From Ignavibacteria bacterium (GTDB lineage Bacteria; Bacteroidota; Ignavibacteria; Kapaibacteriales; Kapaibacteriaceae): 64,000 bases of DNA. The notes below the pieces were generated by a model. It did no database searches. It was not told the DNA's origin and saw nothing but the letters and a program-made list of their open reading frames with translations. Within the stretch, counting starts at the first letter, position 1. Every line of letters begins with the position of its first letter. Shown here in pieces: positions 8,999-17,677 of the stretch. The translations under genes and the position numbers were made by a program. The stretch lies in assembly GCA_016873895.1 (NCBI GenBank), contig VGVV01000002.1, positions 378,152 to 442,151 on the forward strand. Direction: 5' to 3'.

Positions 8999-9006
8999 CA
9001 AAAATA
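8999..9006 (-). promoter_or_regulatory. -7 element of fbaB, coinciding with a terminator T-run
   Basis: On the reverse strand TATTTTTG matches TAnnTTTG exactly. It ends 41 nt before ATG 8958. Its T-stretch is also the T-run that follows the hairpin at 9010-9045. Confidence 0.55.
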
Positions 9007-9009
9007 GCG

Positions 9010-9045
9010 AACGGGCTACTGCTTCTCGTGAAACAGTAGCCCGTT
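9010..9045 (-). terminator. Terminator hairpin after the VWA/T9SS gene
   Basis: A perfect 12-bp stem, AACGGGCTACTG (9010-9021) with CAGTAGCCCGTT (9034-9045), surrounds a 12-nt loop. On the reverse strand it is followed by CGCTATTTTTG. It lies 17 nt past the stop of the upstream gene. Confidence 0.7.
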
Positions 9046-9062
9046 GGACGTTATTCGTGTAT

Positions 9063-12000
9063 TTAGCGTACGATGTTAAAGGTTGTGGTAGCAACAACGT
9101 TAGCGCTGTTGAGTCTAACGAAGTAGAGGCCGCTGGCAAGTCCTGAGACATCTGCAGTAAACTCATATGTTCCGGAAGGGGCTTGCGGTGATGTTGCTTC
9201 CATGACAACGTTACCCATCGAATTGATGATCTGTATGGTTGTTGGTGCAGGAATTCCTGTTGTGTAGTCAATCGACAGGAAGTCCTGAACTGGGTTGTTC
9301 TTCGGACGCACGATGCCAGTTGTCTTTGCGTTAAAGTCCACCAGACGTCCAACAGTAAAGCAAACAAACTTCATCTCCACGTTTGCTACATCACCAGAGG
9401 TTACCAGGCAGGTTAGCGGTGTGGTAACCTTGAGGTCGACTGGCAGCTTCGTATTTGCGTTGAGAAACACATCGAAGATTGCCGTAACAAAGTCACCCTG
9501 CAACAGCGGAGCTCCTGCCGATGTAGCCAGCACGTCAAGTCTGCCAGGTGCTGCCGTTGGAGTAAACGTCCATCCAGCCATCTTCGTAGCGCCAAACGAA
9601 TTGAAGCGAATAGCTTCCGCATCGTGGGTAAACGTCATGCTAAATGTTGTTGGCTGCGCGCCAGCAAAGTCTGACGCGTTGTATGAAACAACAACAGGCA
9701 ACGAAAGCTGTTGGCCAACGCTGGCAGTAGGAGTTTGGCCGAACGCAAACTTGACAGACGTTGTGATGCCTTCTCCAGAGATTGTTACGTTCAGCTTCAG
9801 ATTCTGATCGTTGGCAATAGCAACTTGCGCAGCATACGGACCAACAACCTGTGGTTGGAAGGTAACGGTGATGACTTTCTTTTCGCCCGGCTTGAGTGTA
9901 AAGCCCGTCTGCTGACTGAGCGTAATAGCTGCTACATCACCAGTTACAACAGGGGGCTGACAATTCAGATCATAGATAAAGCTTGGGTTCTCGATTGTAA
10001 ACGAATCCACACGTGTTGCACATGTTAGCGTCTTCGGGAACACAACTGGATTAATCGAAGATTGGTCCTTGCCAATACCCTGCACTACAACAACTGTGTC
10101 GGTGTATGGTGGCACTGGTCCTGGTCCCGGTTTTGCATCATGTGTAATCTTGACATTCACAACATTGTTGCCAACCGTCTGCGGGGTAAAGGTGATCGGA
10201 AGCTCAAGCGGAGCAGCCCCCGGTTGCAATACGATTGGGAATGTTGGCAGTGGATTGGTCCAGGCAAATGATGGATCGTTTGTTATGAAGGCAACATCAT
10301 TGATAGTGAGTGCATTGTCGGAGTCCGTATTGCGGATAACAACCTTACCGTTCACATCAGGCGACTGCGTGTTAACTGTCCAAGGTGTATACGTATAGCC
10401 AACCGCAGCGATAGCTGGGAGGAATCCAACGCCCATTACCTGGCCAATCAATGGCGATGACTCCTTGCCCTTGATAATTGCACGAACAGTGGCACTTAAC
10501 GGCCCGCGTGTTTGCGGAGTAAAGACCACCGGTATCTTCAATGTGGCTCCCGGCGCCAGCTTCTGTGGCGTAGCAGGGACGGTAAAGACGAAGTGCGGAT
10601 TTGTTGGATCTACAACAGCAATTGAAGTTACCTCTGCTTCTTCAGTGTTAAGATTCGAAATAGTGATTGTGCCATTTGTAGGTGTAAGCAGGCGCACGCG
10701 CCCCAGGTCGATACTATCGATAATAACTCGGGGTTCTACAATCTCAACCTTGATTGTCGAGGCTGCATCGCCGCATTCAGCCGGCAAACCAAAATTGATA
10801 ACGGCAGTCTTTGCGCCCGCTGCTGCGGCCGTTACATCGATTTGTACATCAAAGCACTGTCCTGGCGTAAGAACGAACTTGCCCGTGTTCTTCACAACAA
10901 TCTCAGGAGAAGCCGAGACTACACGCATATCTCCAGCGAGGCTGAGCGGTCCTGTGTTCTTGAGCACGCACGTCACGGTGAACGGACGCGGCTGGCTTAG
11001 CGGCACCTTGCCGAGGTCTACTGTTAGTTGACGTTCCCATACGCATGGAGCTGCTGCGTCGCCCTCGAGAGGAAGCTGTGCTTGCGCATTGCAATCGCCA
11101 ACAACTTCGAGAAGCGCAGTGCGCATGCCGATTCCAGTAGGGATAAACATCATCTCGATGCTCAACGACTTGCCAGCTGCAAGACGCTGCCCAACAAGTG
11201 TACTGATGAGCTTGAAGTCATTTGCATGTGCTCCAACAATCTTAGCCGAGCGAATCGTTACATCAAAGTCTCCAGTGTTCTTAAGTATGCCGGCGAACAC
11301 ATTCTGACTTGTGTCTCCCTGAGGTGTCTGTGGGAATGTGCCTTTAGCTAGTGTAACCGACAGAGTTGGCGCTTTAACAGAGAAACTAGACTTGCTTTGG
11401 TCTGCAGATGCTGGAGAAGCCCCGTTCTTGAAAACATAAACATCTGTACCACCCGCATTCGGCAATGTGATTGGTGGCGGTGTAAATGTCTTTGGCCCCT
11501 TGTAGTGGTCTGTTTCATATGTGAATCCGAGGGCATCGGTAACACGCTTCGACTTCATCGTGAAGCCCGCCGGAGGCACGCCGAGACTAAATCGAGGATA
11601 GCCAGCGATGTCAAAGATCACATAGTAGTCGCGATCATTGGCGTTGTTGTAAACATTAGACTTTTCAACAATGCCTGATCGATTTACGCCAAGTTCGATG
11701 TAGCGTTGGAACTTACCATAGACAACCACTTCGGGGTTGCCGGTAACATCGTATCGTAGTCCGAAGTCGAGTGCATTTGCATGGCTGCTTTGCGTTGGTG
11801 TTCCCTTCGAGACAATGTTCCATGCAAGAGCGCCAGTTGAGTCGAACTTGAAAATGAACATGTTGCGCGTGTCACGCGCACCACGAGTTAGCGGGAACGG
11901 ACCAAACGTTGAGGCAGGACTTGAGAAGTAACCGGCAACATAGTAATTGCCATTTCGGTCTGTAAGGCAGCCGATAATCTTCTCTTCGTTTGATGCTGTG

Positions 12001-13781
12001 CCAGTTAGCAGCATCACCTTTGTAGGCGTTGTAATGTTGCCATCAGAGTCGAACTCAACGAAATAACCATCGATGTTGCTAGAGGCGCTCGGCTGGGTAA
12101 CGGGACCAAACTTTGTAGCGCCATCGTAGTATCCTGTTGCAAAAACCTTGAGGCCTGACGGCGTAACAGCAACAGATGTAGCTGAATCTTGACCGGCACC
12201 GCCTAGCTGCTTTGCCCACACATATTGTGCAATCGGGCTTACACTTACGCGCACTCGGTAATTGGTTCCGGCAGCCGGAGGAAGCCACTTGTATTGCAGA
12301 CCCGTAGCATCCGCGCTGATAACATTCCAATTCGTGCCGCCATCTGGCGTGTATTCGATCTTCACTGGCTGCGTTGGCAGCACACCAGCCCACTTAATTG
12401 TAACGGTGTCGCATGTCGAGGTTAACTCTCCACCAACAGGAGACTGCAGCAGAATGATGCCTGTGCCGCCAACAAGAGTAATGCTTGGTGCACACGGACC
12501 ACCAGCGAAGGTCAATTGTGCCTGACGGAAAGCTTGTGATGGACCCTGCGTGAATTGAATGCGCAAAACGCGCTTGTTGCCCGATGTTAAGCTGAAGGGG
12601 GCAAATGTTGTCTGGTTCTGTGGGTAGTTCCAGTCTACGACTTTGAAGTACGTGGACGGAGTAATCGTAAAGTTGCTTGCAGAAAACGCTGTGCCCTGCG
12701 CAGTTAGTGTAACGTTTGCAAAGAATGACTGATTCGGAGAGGGGTCTCCGCAGAACAGCACTGGGTCGCTAACATCCACGCGGGCCACACTGGACGCTGG
12801 CGTAACGTAGCTTACCGTAGCAGTTGGGTTAGCGCCGCGTATCATTGCAATCGTAGCTGTACGGTTTTGTCCTTGGGTGTTGCATGAATAGGGCGAGATC
12901 CAGCTTATCTGGCAAACCTTTTTGATCTGCGTTTCAAGCGCAAGGAATCCATAAATCTCTACAAGGCGTTCTTCACTTGTTACGATGGATTTGCCCCCTG
13001 TACCCTTTGATAGCGCTTCAAGAGTCCAGTGTGTTGTTGGCTCAAGAATCGTAACGTTGAAGAAACGAATGCCCATGCCATTCATCTTGGCAACGTTGTC
13101 GTTTACAAACTTTGTTTCACTCTTGGTTGAAGAGGCGTCGTTGATATCTGGCGACGGGTGTCCGTCTGTGAGGAAGATGGCGAACCGAGGAATGTTCGAC
13201 GGACGCTTTTGGAACATGTCGTAAATGTTAAAGCCCTGGTTGCTCTCGAAGGGCAGCACGTAGTTGGTTGCACCAACTGGATTCTTAATCTTATTCAGCG
13301 AGTCGATAACTGGCTGTGGATTATCTGTCCAGTCAACAATAAGCTTGTAAGCTCCAGCAAAGGTTACCAGTGCAACACGCGTATTGCCCGTAAACTTTAC
13401 CTTGCCAACAAATGCCTTGAGGGCGTCCTTTGCGTACTCGATGCGTTTTTTGTTGCCGCCAGGAACAACCTGATCCATGGAGGTCGATACATCGAGAATC
13501 AGCAGGATGCTTGCCTCGGGGTCTTGCTCTTTACAATCATGCGTAACGCTGGCTGTTACATCCAACGGCGCACCACCTTGCATTGTCTCCTGCACGCGGA
13601 AGTCCGCAGCACGCAAGTCGGTAATGGGGTTGCCCGATACATCGAAGGCAACATAGTCCGCAGTTACCTTTGGAAATGCGGAAGTGTTAATTCCGTAGAC
13701 GTTAATTGACTGTGCCCATGCGCCCACAGTAGAGAGTACTATGGAAGCAAGTATGGTAATGGTCATGCGATACGTTTGCAT
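9063..13781 (-). CDS. Secreted VWA / choice-of-anchor D / T9SS-sorted surface protein
   Basis: A 1572-aa exported protein. ATG 13781 is chosen because AAGGAAC lies just upstream and the product begins with a clean signal peptide (MQTYRMTITILASIVLSTVGAWAQ); an in-frame ATG at 13820 would bury it. A von Willebrand A domain follows, with MIDAS DVSTS (97-101). Next are Ig-like and propeller-like regions (VWAKQLGGAGQDSATSVAV). Several choice-of-anchor-D/Hydin-type repeats carry NTGxxxV and LxPGxxxxIxVxFxP patterns. A cohesin-like module (from VKFAFGQTPTASVGQQLSLP) and a type-A Por sorting domain ending GLYFVRLNSANVVATTTFNIVR-like complete it. It is probably anchored outside the outer membrane. Adhesion or matrix role is inference. 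Confidence 0.88.
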   Translation of the reverse strand: MQTYRMTITILASIVLSTVGAWAQSINVYGINTSAFPKVTADYVAFDVSGNPITDLRAADFRVQETMQGGAPLDVTASVTHDCKEQDPEASILLILDVSTSMDQVVPGGNKKRIEYAKDALKAFVGKVKFTGNTRVALVTFAGAYKLIVDWTDNPQPVIDSLNKIKNPVGATNYVLPFESNQGFNIYDMFQKRPSNIPRFAIFLTDGHPSPDINDASSTKSETKFVNDNVAKMNGMGIRFFNVTILEPTTHWTLEALSKGTGGKSIVTSEERLVEIYGFLALETQIKKVCQISWISPYSCNTQGQNRTATIAMIRGANPTATVSYVTPASSVARVDVSDPVLFCGDPSPNQSFFANVTLTAQGTAFSASNFTITPSTYFKVVDWNYPQNQTTFAPFSLTSGNKRVLRIQFTQGPSQAFRQAQLTFAGGPCAPSITLVGGTGIILLQSPVGGELTSTCDTVTIKWAGVLPTQPVKIEYTPDGGTNWNVISADATGLQYKWLPPAAGTNYRVRVSVSPIAQYVWAKQLGGAGQDSATSVAVTPSGLKVFATGYYDGATKFGPVTQPSASSNIDGYFVEFDSDGNITTPTKVMLLTGTASNEEKIIGCLTDRNGNYYVAGYFSSPASTFGPFPLTRGARDTRNMFIFKFDSTGALAWNIVSKGTPTQSSHANALDFGLRYDVTGNPEVVVYGKFQRYIELGVNRSGIVEKSNVYNNANDRDYYVIFDIAGYPRFSLGVPPAGFTMKSKRVTDALGFTYETDHYKGPKTFTPPPITLPNAGGTDVYVFKNGASPASADQSKSSFSVKAPTLSVTLAKGTFPQTPQGDTSQNVFAGILKNTGDFDVTIRSAKIVGAHANDFKLISTLVGQRLAAGKSLSIEMMFIPTGIGMRTALLEVVGDCNAQAQLPLEGDAAAPCVWERQLTVDLGKVPLSQPRPFTVTCVLKNTGPLSLAGDMRVVSASPEIVVKNTGKFVLTPGQCFDVQIDVTAAAAGAKTAVINFGLPAECGDAASTIKVEIVEPRVIIDSIDLGRVRLLTPTNGTITISNLNTEEAEVTSIAVVDPTNPHFVFTVPATPQKLAPGATLKIPVVFTPQTRGPLSATVRAIIKGKESSPLIGQVMGVGFLPAIAAVGYTYTPWTVNTQSPDVNGKVVIRNTDSDNALTINDVAFITNDPSFAWTNPLPTFPIVLQPGAAPLELPITFTPQTVGNNVVNVKITHDAKPGPGPVPPYTDTVVVVQGIGKDQSSINPVVFPKTLTCATRVDSFTIENPSFIYDLNCQPPVVTGDVAAITLSQQTGFTLKPGEKKVITVTFQPQVVGPYAAQVAIANDQNLKLNVTISGEGITTSVKFAFGQTPTASVGQQLSLPVVVSYNASDFAGAQPTTFSMTFTHDAEAIRFNSFGATKMAGWTFTPTAAPGRLDVLATSAGAPLLQGDFVTAIFDVFLNANTKLPVDLKVTTPLTCLVTSGDVANVEMKFVCFTVGRLVDFNAKTTGIVRPKNNPVQDFLSIDYTTGIPAPTTIQIINSMGNVVMEATSPQAPSGTYEFTADVSGLASGLYFVRLNSANVVATTTFNIVR

Positions 13782-13839
13782 GATCGTTCCTTGAACAGTA
13801 AGATGGAGATTTGAATTCATGTTCTGGAGACTTGGCGCA

Positions 13840-14901
13840 TTAGATAATGGCAGGTTCGAGAATCTTCATTGTCTTGGCAGATGCATCAAGTTCGGCTTGA
13901 ACGCCAAGTGGCATTGTAAGCTTGCTACGCACATGCCCGATGGGGAGCCCGTAAACAACCGGGATACCCAACGACGACAATCGCTGCTCAAATACCTGCT
14001 CTAGGGTGAACGAAACTGGGGATATCGAGGTTCCGCGGGCTTCACAATCCCGGAAGTTTCCAAGCGCGATACCCTTGCACGACTGCAGTTTGCCAGCAAG
14101 CCAGAGTTGCGTTAGCATGCGGTCTACACGGAATGGCTCTTCATTGATCTCTTCTAAAAACAAAATCGAATCTGTGGTATCAATTTCGTACTTCGTGCCA
14201 AGTGTGCTAACCACCAATGCGAGGTTACCGCCAGTTAATGTACCCTGGGCTGTGCCAGGTGCGATCGTTGTAAGCTTGCTATTGGAAAAGGCAGAGGGTC
14301 CAAGGTTGGGGTCTGCCAGTACCGTCTCGCGTAGGCTCTTAACTGTAAAGTCATCAAAGGTAGACGAAGCAACCGGACCATGGAACGTAACCACGCCGCT
14401 CAATTGATGCACAGCTATCAGGAGAGCCGTAATATCGCTGAACCCCATGATGATCTTTCCGGCTTGTCTGATCGCCGTAAAGTCAAGCATTGGAAGAATG
14501 CGCATAACGCCATATCCACCGCGCGCACATACTACTGCGTCAACCTCTGGGTCTTCAATAAAGCCCATGAATTCCGAGGCACGCTCGCTGTCAGGAGCAG
14601 ATAGGTAGCCGGTTCGCTTTGCGATGTTCTTTCCGAACTTCACCTTGATATCCCATTGCCTGCAGAGGTCTGCGAATTCTCTGATATCTTCAACATTGGT
14701 GCCGCTTGCCGGACAAACGATTCCGATCGTCGAGCCAGGACGAAGGCCCCTTGGCAGCACTCTTGCCAGCGGTTGCTGCAGCGATGGAGCTTCACTGGCC
14801 AACTCAAGCACAGTGCTGGCTTCAGAGCGTGCAACGCCACTGCCAATGCCGCCGAGGGCAATTGCCGTGGATACCGACTGTATGAACGATCGACGCTTCA
14901 T
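13840..14901 (-). CDS. LD-carboxypeptidase family protein (peptidase S66), Tat-exported
   Basis: This 353-aa protein begins MKRRSFIQSVSTAIALGG, a good twin-arginine signal (R3-R4, F6). The mature part shows S66 features: GSTIGIVCPAS, ARGGYG, nucleophile Ser155 in GFSD, FLEEINEEPFRVDRML carrying the catalytic Glu, and a late His in LPIGHVRS. Family members (LdcA, MccF) cleave the L,D bond of peptidoglycan tetrapeptides or acyl adenylates. Classical LdcA is cytosolic, so periplasmic export by Tat suggests wall-turnover work outside. It has its own -7 box at 14951-14958. The VWA/T9SS gene starts 58 nt downstream and may be partly cotranscribed. Confidence 0.88.
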   Translation of the reverse strand: MKRRSFIQSVSTAIALGGIGSGVARSEASTVLELASEAPSLQQPLARVLPRGLRPGSTIGIVCPASGTNVEDIREFADLCRQWDIKVKFGKNIAKRTGYLSAPDSERASEFMGFIEDPEVDAVVCARGGYGVMRILPMLDFTAIRQAGKIIMGFSDITALLIAVHQLSGVVTFHGPVASSTFDDFTVKSLRETVLADPNLGPSAFSNSKLTTIAPGTAQGTLTGGNLALVVSTLGTKYEIDTTDSILFLEEINEEPFRVDRMLTQLWLAGKLQSCKGIALGNFRDCEARGTSISPVSFTLEQVFEQRLSSLGIPVVYGLPIGHVRSKLTMPLGVQAELDASAKTMKILEPAII

Positions 14902-14950
14902 GCAAACAATGGTCTAGTAGGTTGTGAGTAAAGCTATTTAGGGCAAGGAG

Positions 14951-14958
14951 CAAAGGTA
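14951..14958 (-). promoter_or_regulatory. -7 element for the LD-carboxypeptidase gene
   Basis: The reverse strand reads TACCTTTG, an exact TAnnTTTG match. It lies 49 nt upstream of ATG 14901, implying a leader of about 40 nt. Confidence 0.45.
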
Positions 14959-15016
14959 CCATTTTTCCTGTAAAAGAGTAAACCGCGCAGTCGGAAGTTG
15001 GTTACGCAAATGAGCG

Positions 15017-15024
15017 TATATTTG
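15017..15024 (+). promoter_or_regulatory. -7 element of tRNA-Ser
   Basis: TATATTTG matches TAnnTTTG exactly and ends 7 nt before the first base of the tRNA. Transcription would begin at or just before the mature 5' end. Confidence 0.6.
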
Positions 15025-15031
15025 CCGCTTC

Positions 15032-15118
15032 GGAAAGGTGCAAGAGTGGTTGAATTGGCACGCCTGGAAAGCGTGTGTACCGGTAACGGTACCGCGGGTT
15101 CGAATCCCGCCCTTTCCG
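15032..15118 (+). tRNA. tRNA-Ser (anticodon GGA)
   Basis: The acceptor stem pairs GGAAAGG with CCTTTCC, with discriminator G15118. The anticodon stem is CACGC/GCGTG with loop CTGGAAA; the anticodon GGA is at 15066-15068. A long variable arm (TACCG-GTAA-CGGTA) and a T arm GCGGG-TTCGAAT-CCCGC show a class II tRNA. CCA is not encoded: the next bases are CA followed by the start codon of the following gene. Confidence 0.96.
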
Positions 15119-15119
15119 C

Positions 15120-15578
15120 ATGAATACCCGCCTAACAGAGTTGTGGCAACGTTTTCGCAAGCTGATAGGCTGGATTGCGGTCTCTGTGATAGTGCTTGTT
15201 GTGATCGGAATGCTCGTCTCAGTGGGCTGGAGGATCACCCATCCACCCATTTCGGCACTGACAAACGAAGACGATCCCAAGAGTGCAATACAGATTGAAG
15301 TCGTTAATGCTAGCGGACGCCAAGGGGCTGGTAAACGGGCGTTAGACTTCTACAGAAAGCGGGGATTCGACGTGGTTGAGATCTCGACCTCACCAGACAG
15401 ACCCCGTCGCAGCACGGTAATCGATCGGCTTGGGGATAAGTATTCTGCTCTCAAAGTTGCTGCTGCAATAGGGATTGCCGACTCGTTAGTGGTGTCCGGT
15501 ATAGACTCGATGCGCTTTCTACGGGCATCTGTGGTGCTCGGAGGGGATATCGACAAACTGTCGGCTTTTGCCGAGTAG
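15120..15578 (+). CDS. Membrane-anchored LytR C-terminal-domain protein
   Basis: This 152-aa protein has one transmembrane helix (about 16-39, IAVSVIVLVVIGMLVSVGW). An extracytoplasmic LytR_C domain (about 58-150) follows, beginning IQIEVVNASGRQGAG and containing TVIDRLGDKYSALKVAAAIG. LytR_C domains are found in wall-linked proteins and their binding partner is unknown. Its ATG begins one base after the tRNA discriminator. There is no room for a Shine-Dalgarno sequence outside the tRNA, so translation is probably leaderless after tRNA 3' processing. Lying upstream of rsfS is consistent with arrangements I know from related bacteria. No catalytic LytR-CpsA-Psr domain is present. Confidence 0.8.
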   Translation: MNTRLTELWQRFRKLIGWIAVSVIVLVVIGMLVSVGWRITHPPISALTNEDDPKSAIQIEVVNASGRQGAGKRALDFYRKRGFDVVEISTSPDRPRRSTVIDRLGDKYSALKVAAAIGIADSLVVSGIDSMRFLRASVVLGGDIDKLSAFAE

Positions 15579-15620
15579 GGTGTTTTTTACAATTGATTTT
15601 TCTTATTGGTAGGTGACGCA

Positions 15621-16037
15621 GTGGCATTGACAAAACCGAGGAGCACAAAGGGTAGGGCAGTTCTTTGCGCGCGTTTAGCACAGGAAAAGCTCGCTCATGA
15701 AATCTTGATCCTGGATTTATCGGGAATCGAGACATCTCCGGCAGATTGTTTTGTAATCGCTACTGTGGACTCAGATGCCCAGCTTCGCGCCATTGCAGAT
15801 AGCATTGAAGTTACTCTGAAGCATATGGGATTTGGCTTCCCCAGATTAGAACGAAAAGGCGAAAGTGCATGGGTTATCCTTGATTACTTCGATGTGGTAG
15901 TTCACTTGATGCTTCCCGATGCGCGCGAGTTTTACAAGTTGGAGCGACTATGGGGCGACGCCCCAGCGATGACGCTCACAGATTCTGGTGCTACAAAAGC
16001 TGTCCCAAAAACCTCGAAAAAGGTGCCTGAAGTATGA
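15621..16037 (+). CDS. rsfS: Ribosomal silencing factor RsfS
   Basis: A 138-aa RsfS/YbeB/Iojap protein. Family blocks are VIATVDSDAQLRAIADSI, ERKGESAWVILDYFDVVVHL and the signature LPDAREFYKLERLWGDAP. It binds uL14 and blocks subunit joining when nutrients are scarce. GTG 15621 is preferred because AGGTGA stands about 4 nt upstream. TTG 15606 would add five residues without such a site. The Ala/Thr/Lys tail after GDAP is short and probably disordered. Its TGA overlaps the argS ATG (ATGA), so translation is likely coupled. Confidence 0.93.
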   Translation: MALTKPRSTKGRAVLCARLAQEKLAHEILILDLSGIETSPADCFVIATVDSDAQLRAIADSIEVTLKHMGFGFPRLERKGESAWVILDYFDVVVHLMLPDAREFYKLERLWGDAPAMTLTDSGATKAVPKTSKKVPEV

Positions 16038-17677
16038 TGCAGCAATACATCGAGCCTCAGTTTCTGACTGCGCTTGAGAAGCTCGGCGTTGAATATTGCA
16101 GCGCCATACAGTTCAGTGTTCCGCGTCAGGGTAGCCACGGACATTTAGCTACGAACATTGCCATGATGCTCGCAAAGGGGCTTGGCAAACAACCACGCGC
16201 ATTCGCCGAAGAACTGCTTGCAGCACTGCCATCATCAGACTTGGTGCAACATGTTGAGATTGCCGGTCCTGGCTTCATCAACATTACCTTTACAGATGCT
16301 GTCTATCACCAGATGCTCAGAGACCTGCACGGCATGGCTGATGATATTGGCCGCTCGCAGGTGGGCCGGGGTAAAACAGTAAATGTTGAATATGTAAGTG
16401 CTAATCCTACAGGTCCCCTTCATGCCGGACATGGCAGAAATTGCGCCGTAGGGGATACGGTAGCGAACCTCTTTGCCTGGAATGGCTATCAGGTAACGCG
16501 TGAGTACTACTTCAATAATGCCGGTAATCAGATGAATAAGCTTGGAGAGAGTATCTATGCTCGCGTCCAGCATCGAATCGGCAATCCAGACTATCCCTTC
16601 CCCGAAGATGGCTACCATGGCGAGTACATTCACACCATTGCAGATATCGTTGCCGAGGTGCATGCCAGCGAGATAGGGCAGATGACCGAGGATGAAGCAT
16701 GTACCGTATGCCGCAAACATGGGGAACGGTGGTGTTTTGAAGCTATCAAAAAGACGTTGGGCTCGCTGAACATTCAACATGATGTGTATTTCAACGAGGA
16801 CTCGTTATATGGCGATGGCAAAGTAGCATCAACTGTTGAAGAGCTCCGATCGAAGGGGCTTGTGTATGAAAAAGACGGAGCAACATGGTTTGCACTTACA
16901 CAGCTTGGTAACCAGCAGGACAAGGTTATTGTCAAGTCTACGGGCGAGGCAACCTACCGCTTGCCAGATATGGCATACCACCGCGACAAACTTCAGCGTG
17001 GGTACGATGTTGTTGTCGATATCTTCGGAGCCGATCACATAGCTACAGTTCCAGATGTGTTAGCTGGCGTTCGTGCGCTCGGATTTGATACAGATCGTGT
17101 GCGTGTTGTGATCCATCAAATGGTAACATTTGTTGAAAACGGAGAAGTAGTAAAGTTCTCAAAGCGAAACGGTAAGTCCTTTACACTCGATGAGCTTAGA
17201 GACGAAGTTGGTGCAGATGTTGTGCGGTTTTTCTTCATCATGAGGGCCGTTGGTACGCATCTCGAGTTCGACCTTGGTTTAGCCAAAGAAGAGGGTGACA
17301 AAAATCCTGTCTTCTACCTGCAGTACGCGCACGCTCGTGTTTGCTCAATCCTGCGCAAAGCTCAAGAGCGCGGTGTTGCCCTCAATGCCGATGCAGACCT
17401 CTCGTGCCTCGTACACCCAAAAGAGATCGAACTTATCAGTCTGCTTTCGCGCATGAAGGCCAATGTTGAGCGTTCCTGCGAAAACCTTGAACCGCATACT
17501 ATTGCTGAGTACTTGCGCGATCTTGCAGGAGCCTATCACAACTTCTATCACGATTGCAGAATATTGGGAGCAGAAGAGCCCCTTGAGAGCGCTCGGCTGC
17601 TGTTGGCAGATGTAACTCGTCGGGCAATGCGCAATGGACTGTTACTCCTGGGAGTTGGGACACCTGAGCGTATGTGA
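16034..17677 (+). CDS. argS: Arginyl-tRNA synthetase
   Basis: This 547-aa class I synthetase charges tRNA-Arg. The N-terminal additional domain is followed by the HIGH-equivalent HAGH (130-133) in SANPTGPLHAGHGRN. The KMSK-equivalent is VKFSKRNG, with VVRFFFIMRA behind it. A C-terminal DALR anticodon-binding domain ends in RRAMRNGLLLLGV(G)TPERM, as usual for the family. The start overlaps rsfS by 4 nt (a second ATG lies 3 nt on). The stop overlaps the next gene by one base. Confidence 0.97.
   Translation: MMQQYIEPQFLTALEKLGVEYCSAIQFSVPRQGSHGHLATNIAMMLAKGLGKQPRAFAEELLAALPSSDLVQHVEIAGPGFINITFTDAVYHQMLRDLHGMADDIGRSQVGRGKTVNVEYVSANPTGPLHAGHGRNCAVGDTVANLFAWNGYQVTREYYFNNAGNQMNKLGESIYARVQHRIGNPDYPFPEDGYHGEYIHTIADIVAEVHASEIGQMTEDEACTVCRKHGERWCFEAIKKTLGSLNIQHDVYFNEDSLYGDGKVASTVEELRSKGLVYEKDGATWFALTQLGNQQDKVIVKSTGEATYRLPDMAYHRDKLQRGYDVVVDIFGADHIATVPDVLAGVRALGFDTDRVRVVIHQMVTFVENGEVVKFSKRNGKSFTLDELRDEVGADVVRFFFIMRAVGTHLEFDLGLAKEEGDKNPVFYLQYAHARVCSILRKAQERGVALNADADLSCLVHPKEIELISLLSRMKANVERSCENLEPHTIAEYLRDLAGAYHNFYHDCRILGAEEPLESARLLLADVTRRAMRNGLLLLGVGTPERM

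Noticed and set aside
13782..13820. Upstream ATG extending the VWA/T9SS protein by 13 residues
   Set aside because: It would bury the signal peptide, while ATG 13781 has AAGGAAC before it.
15032..15118. tRNA-Ser as an integration (att) site
   Set aside because: No direct repeat of the tRNA end, no nearby integrase and no foreign-looking block; the tyrosine recombinase at 48 kb sits in a housekeeping operon.
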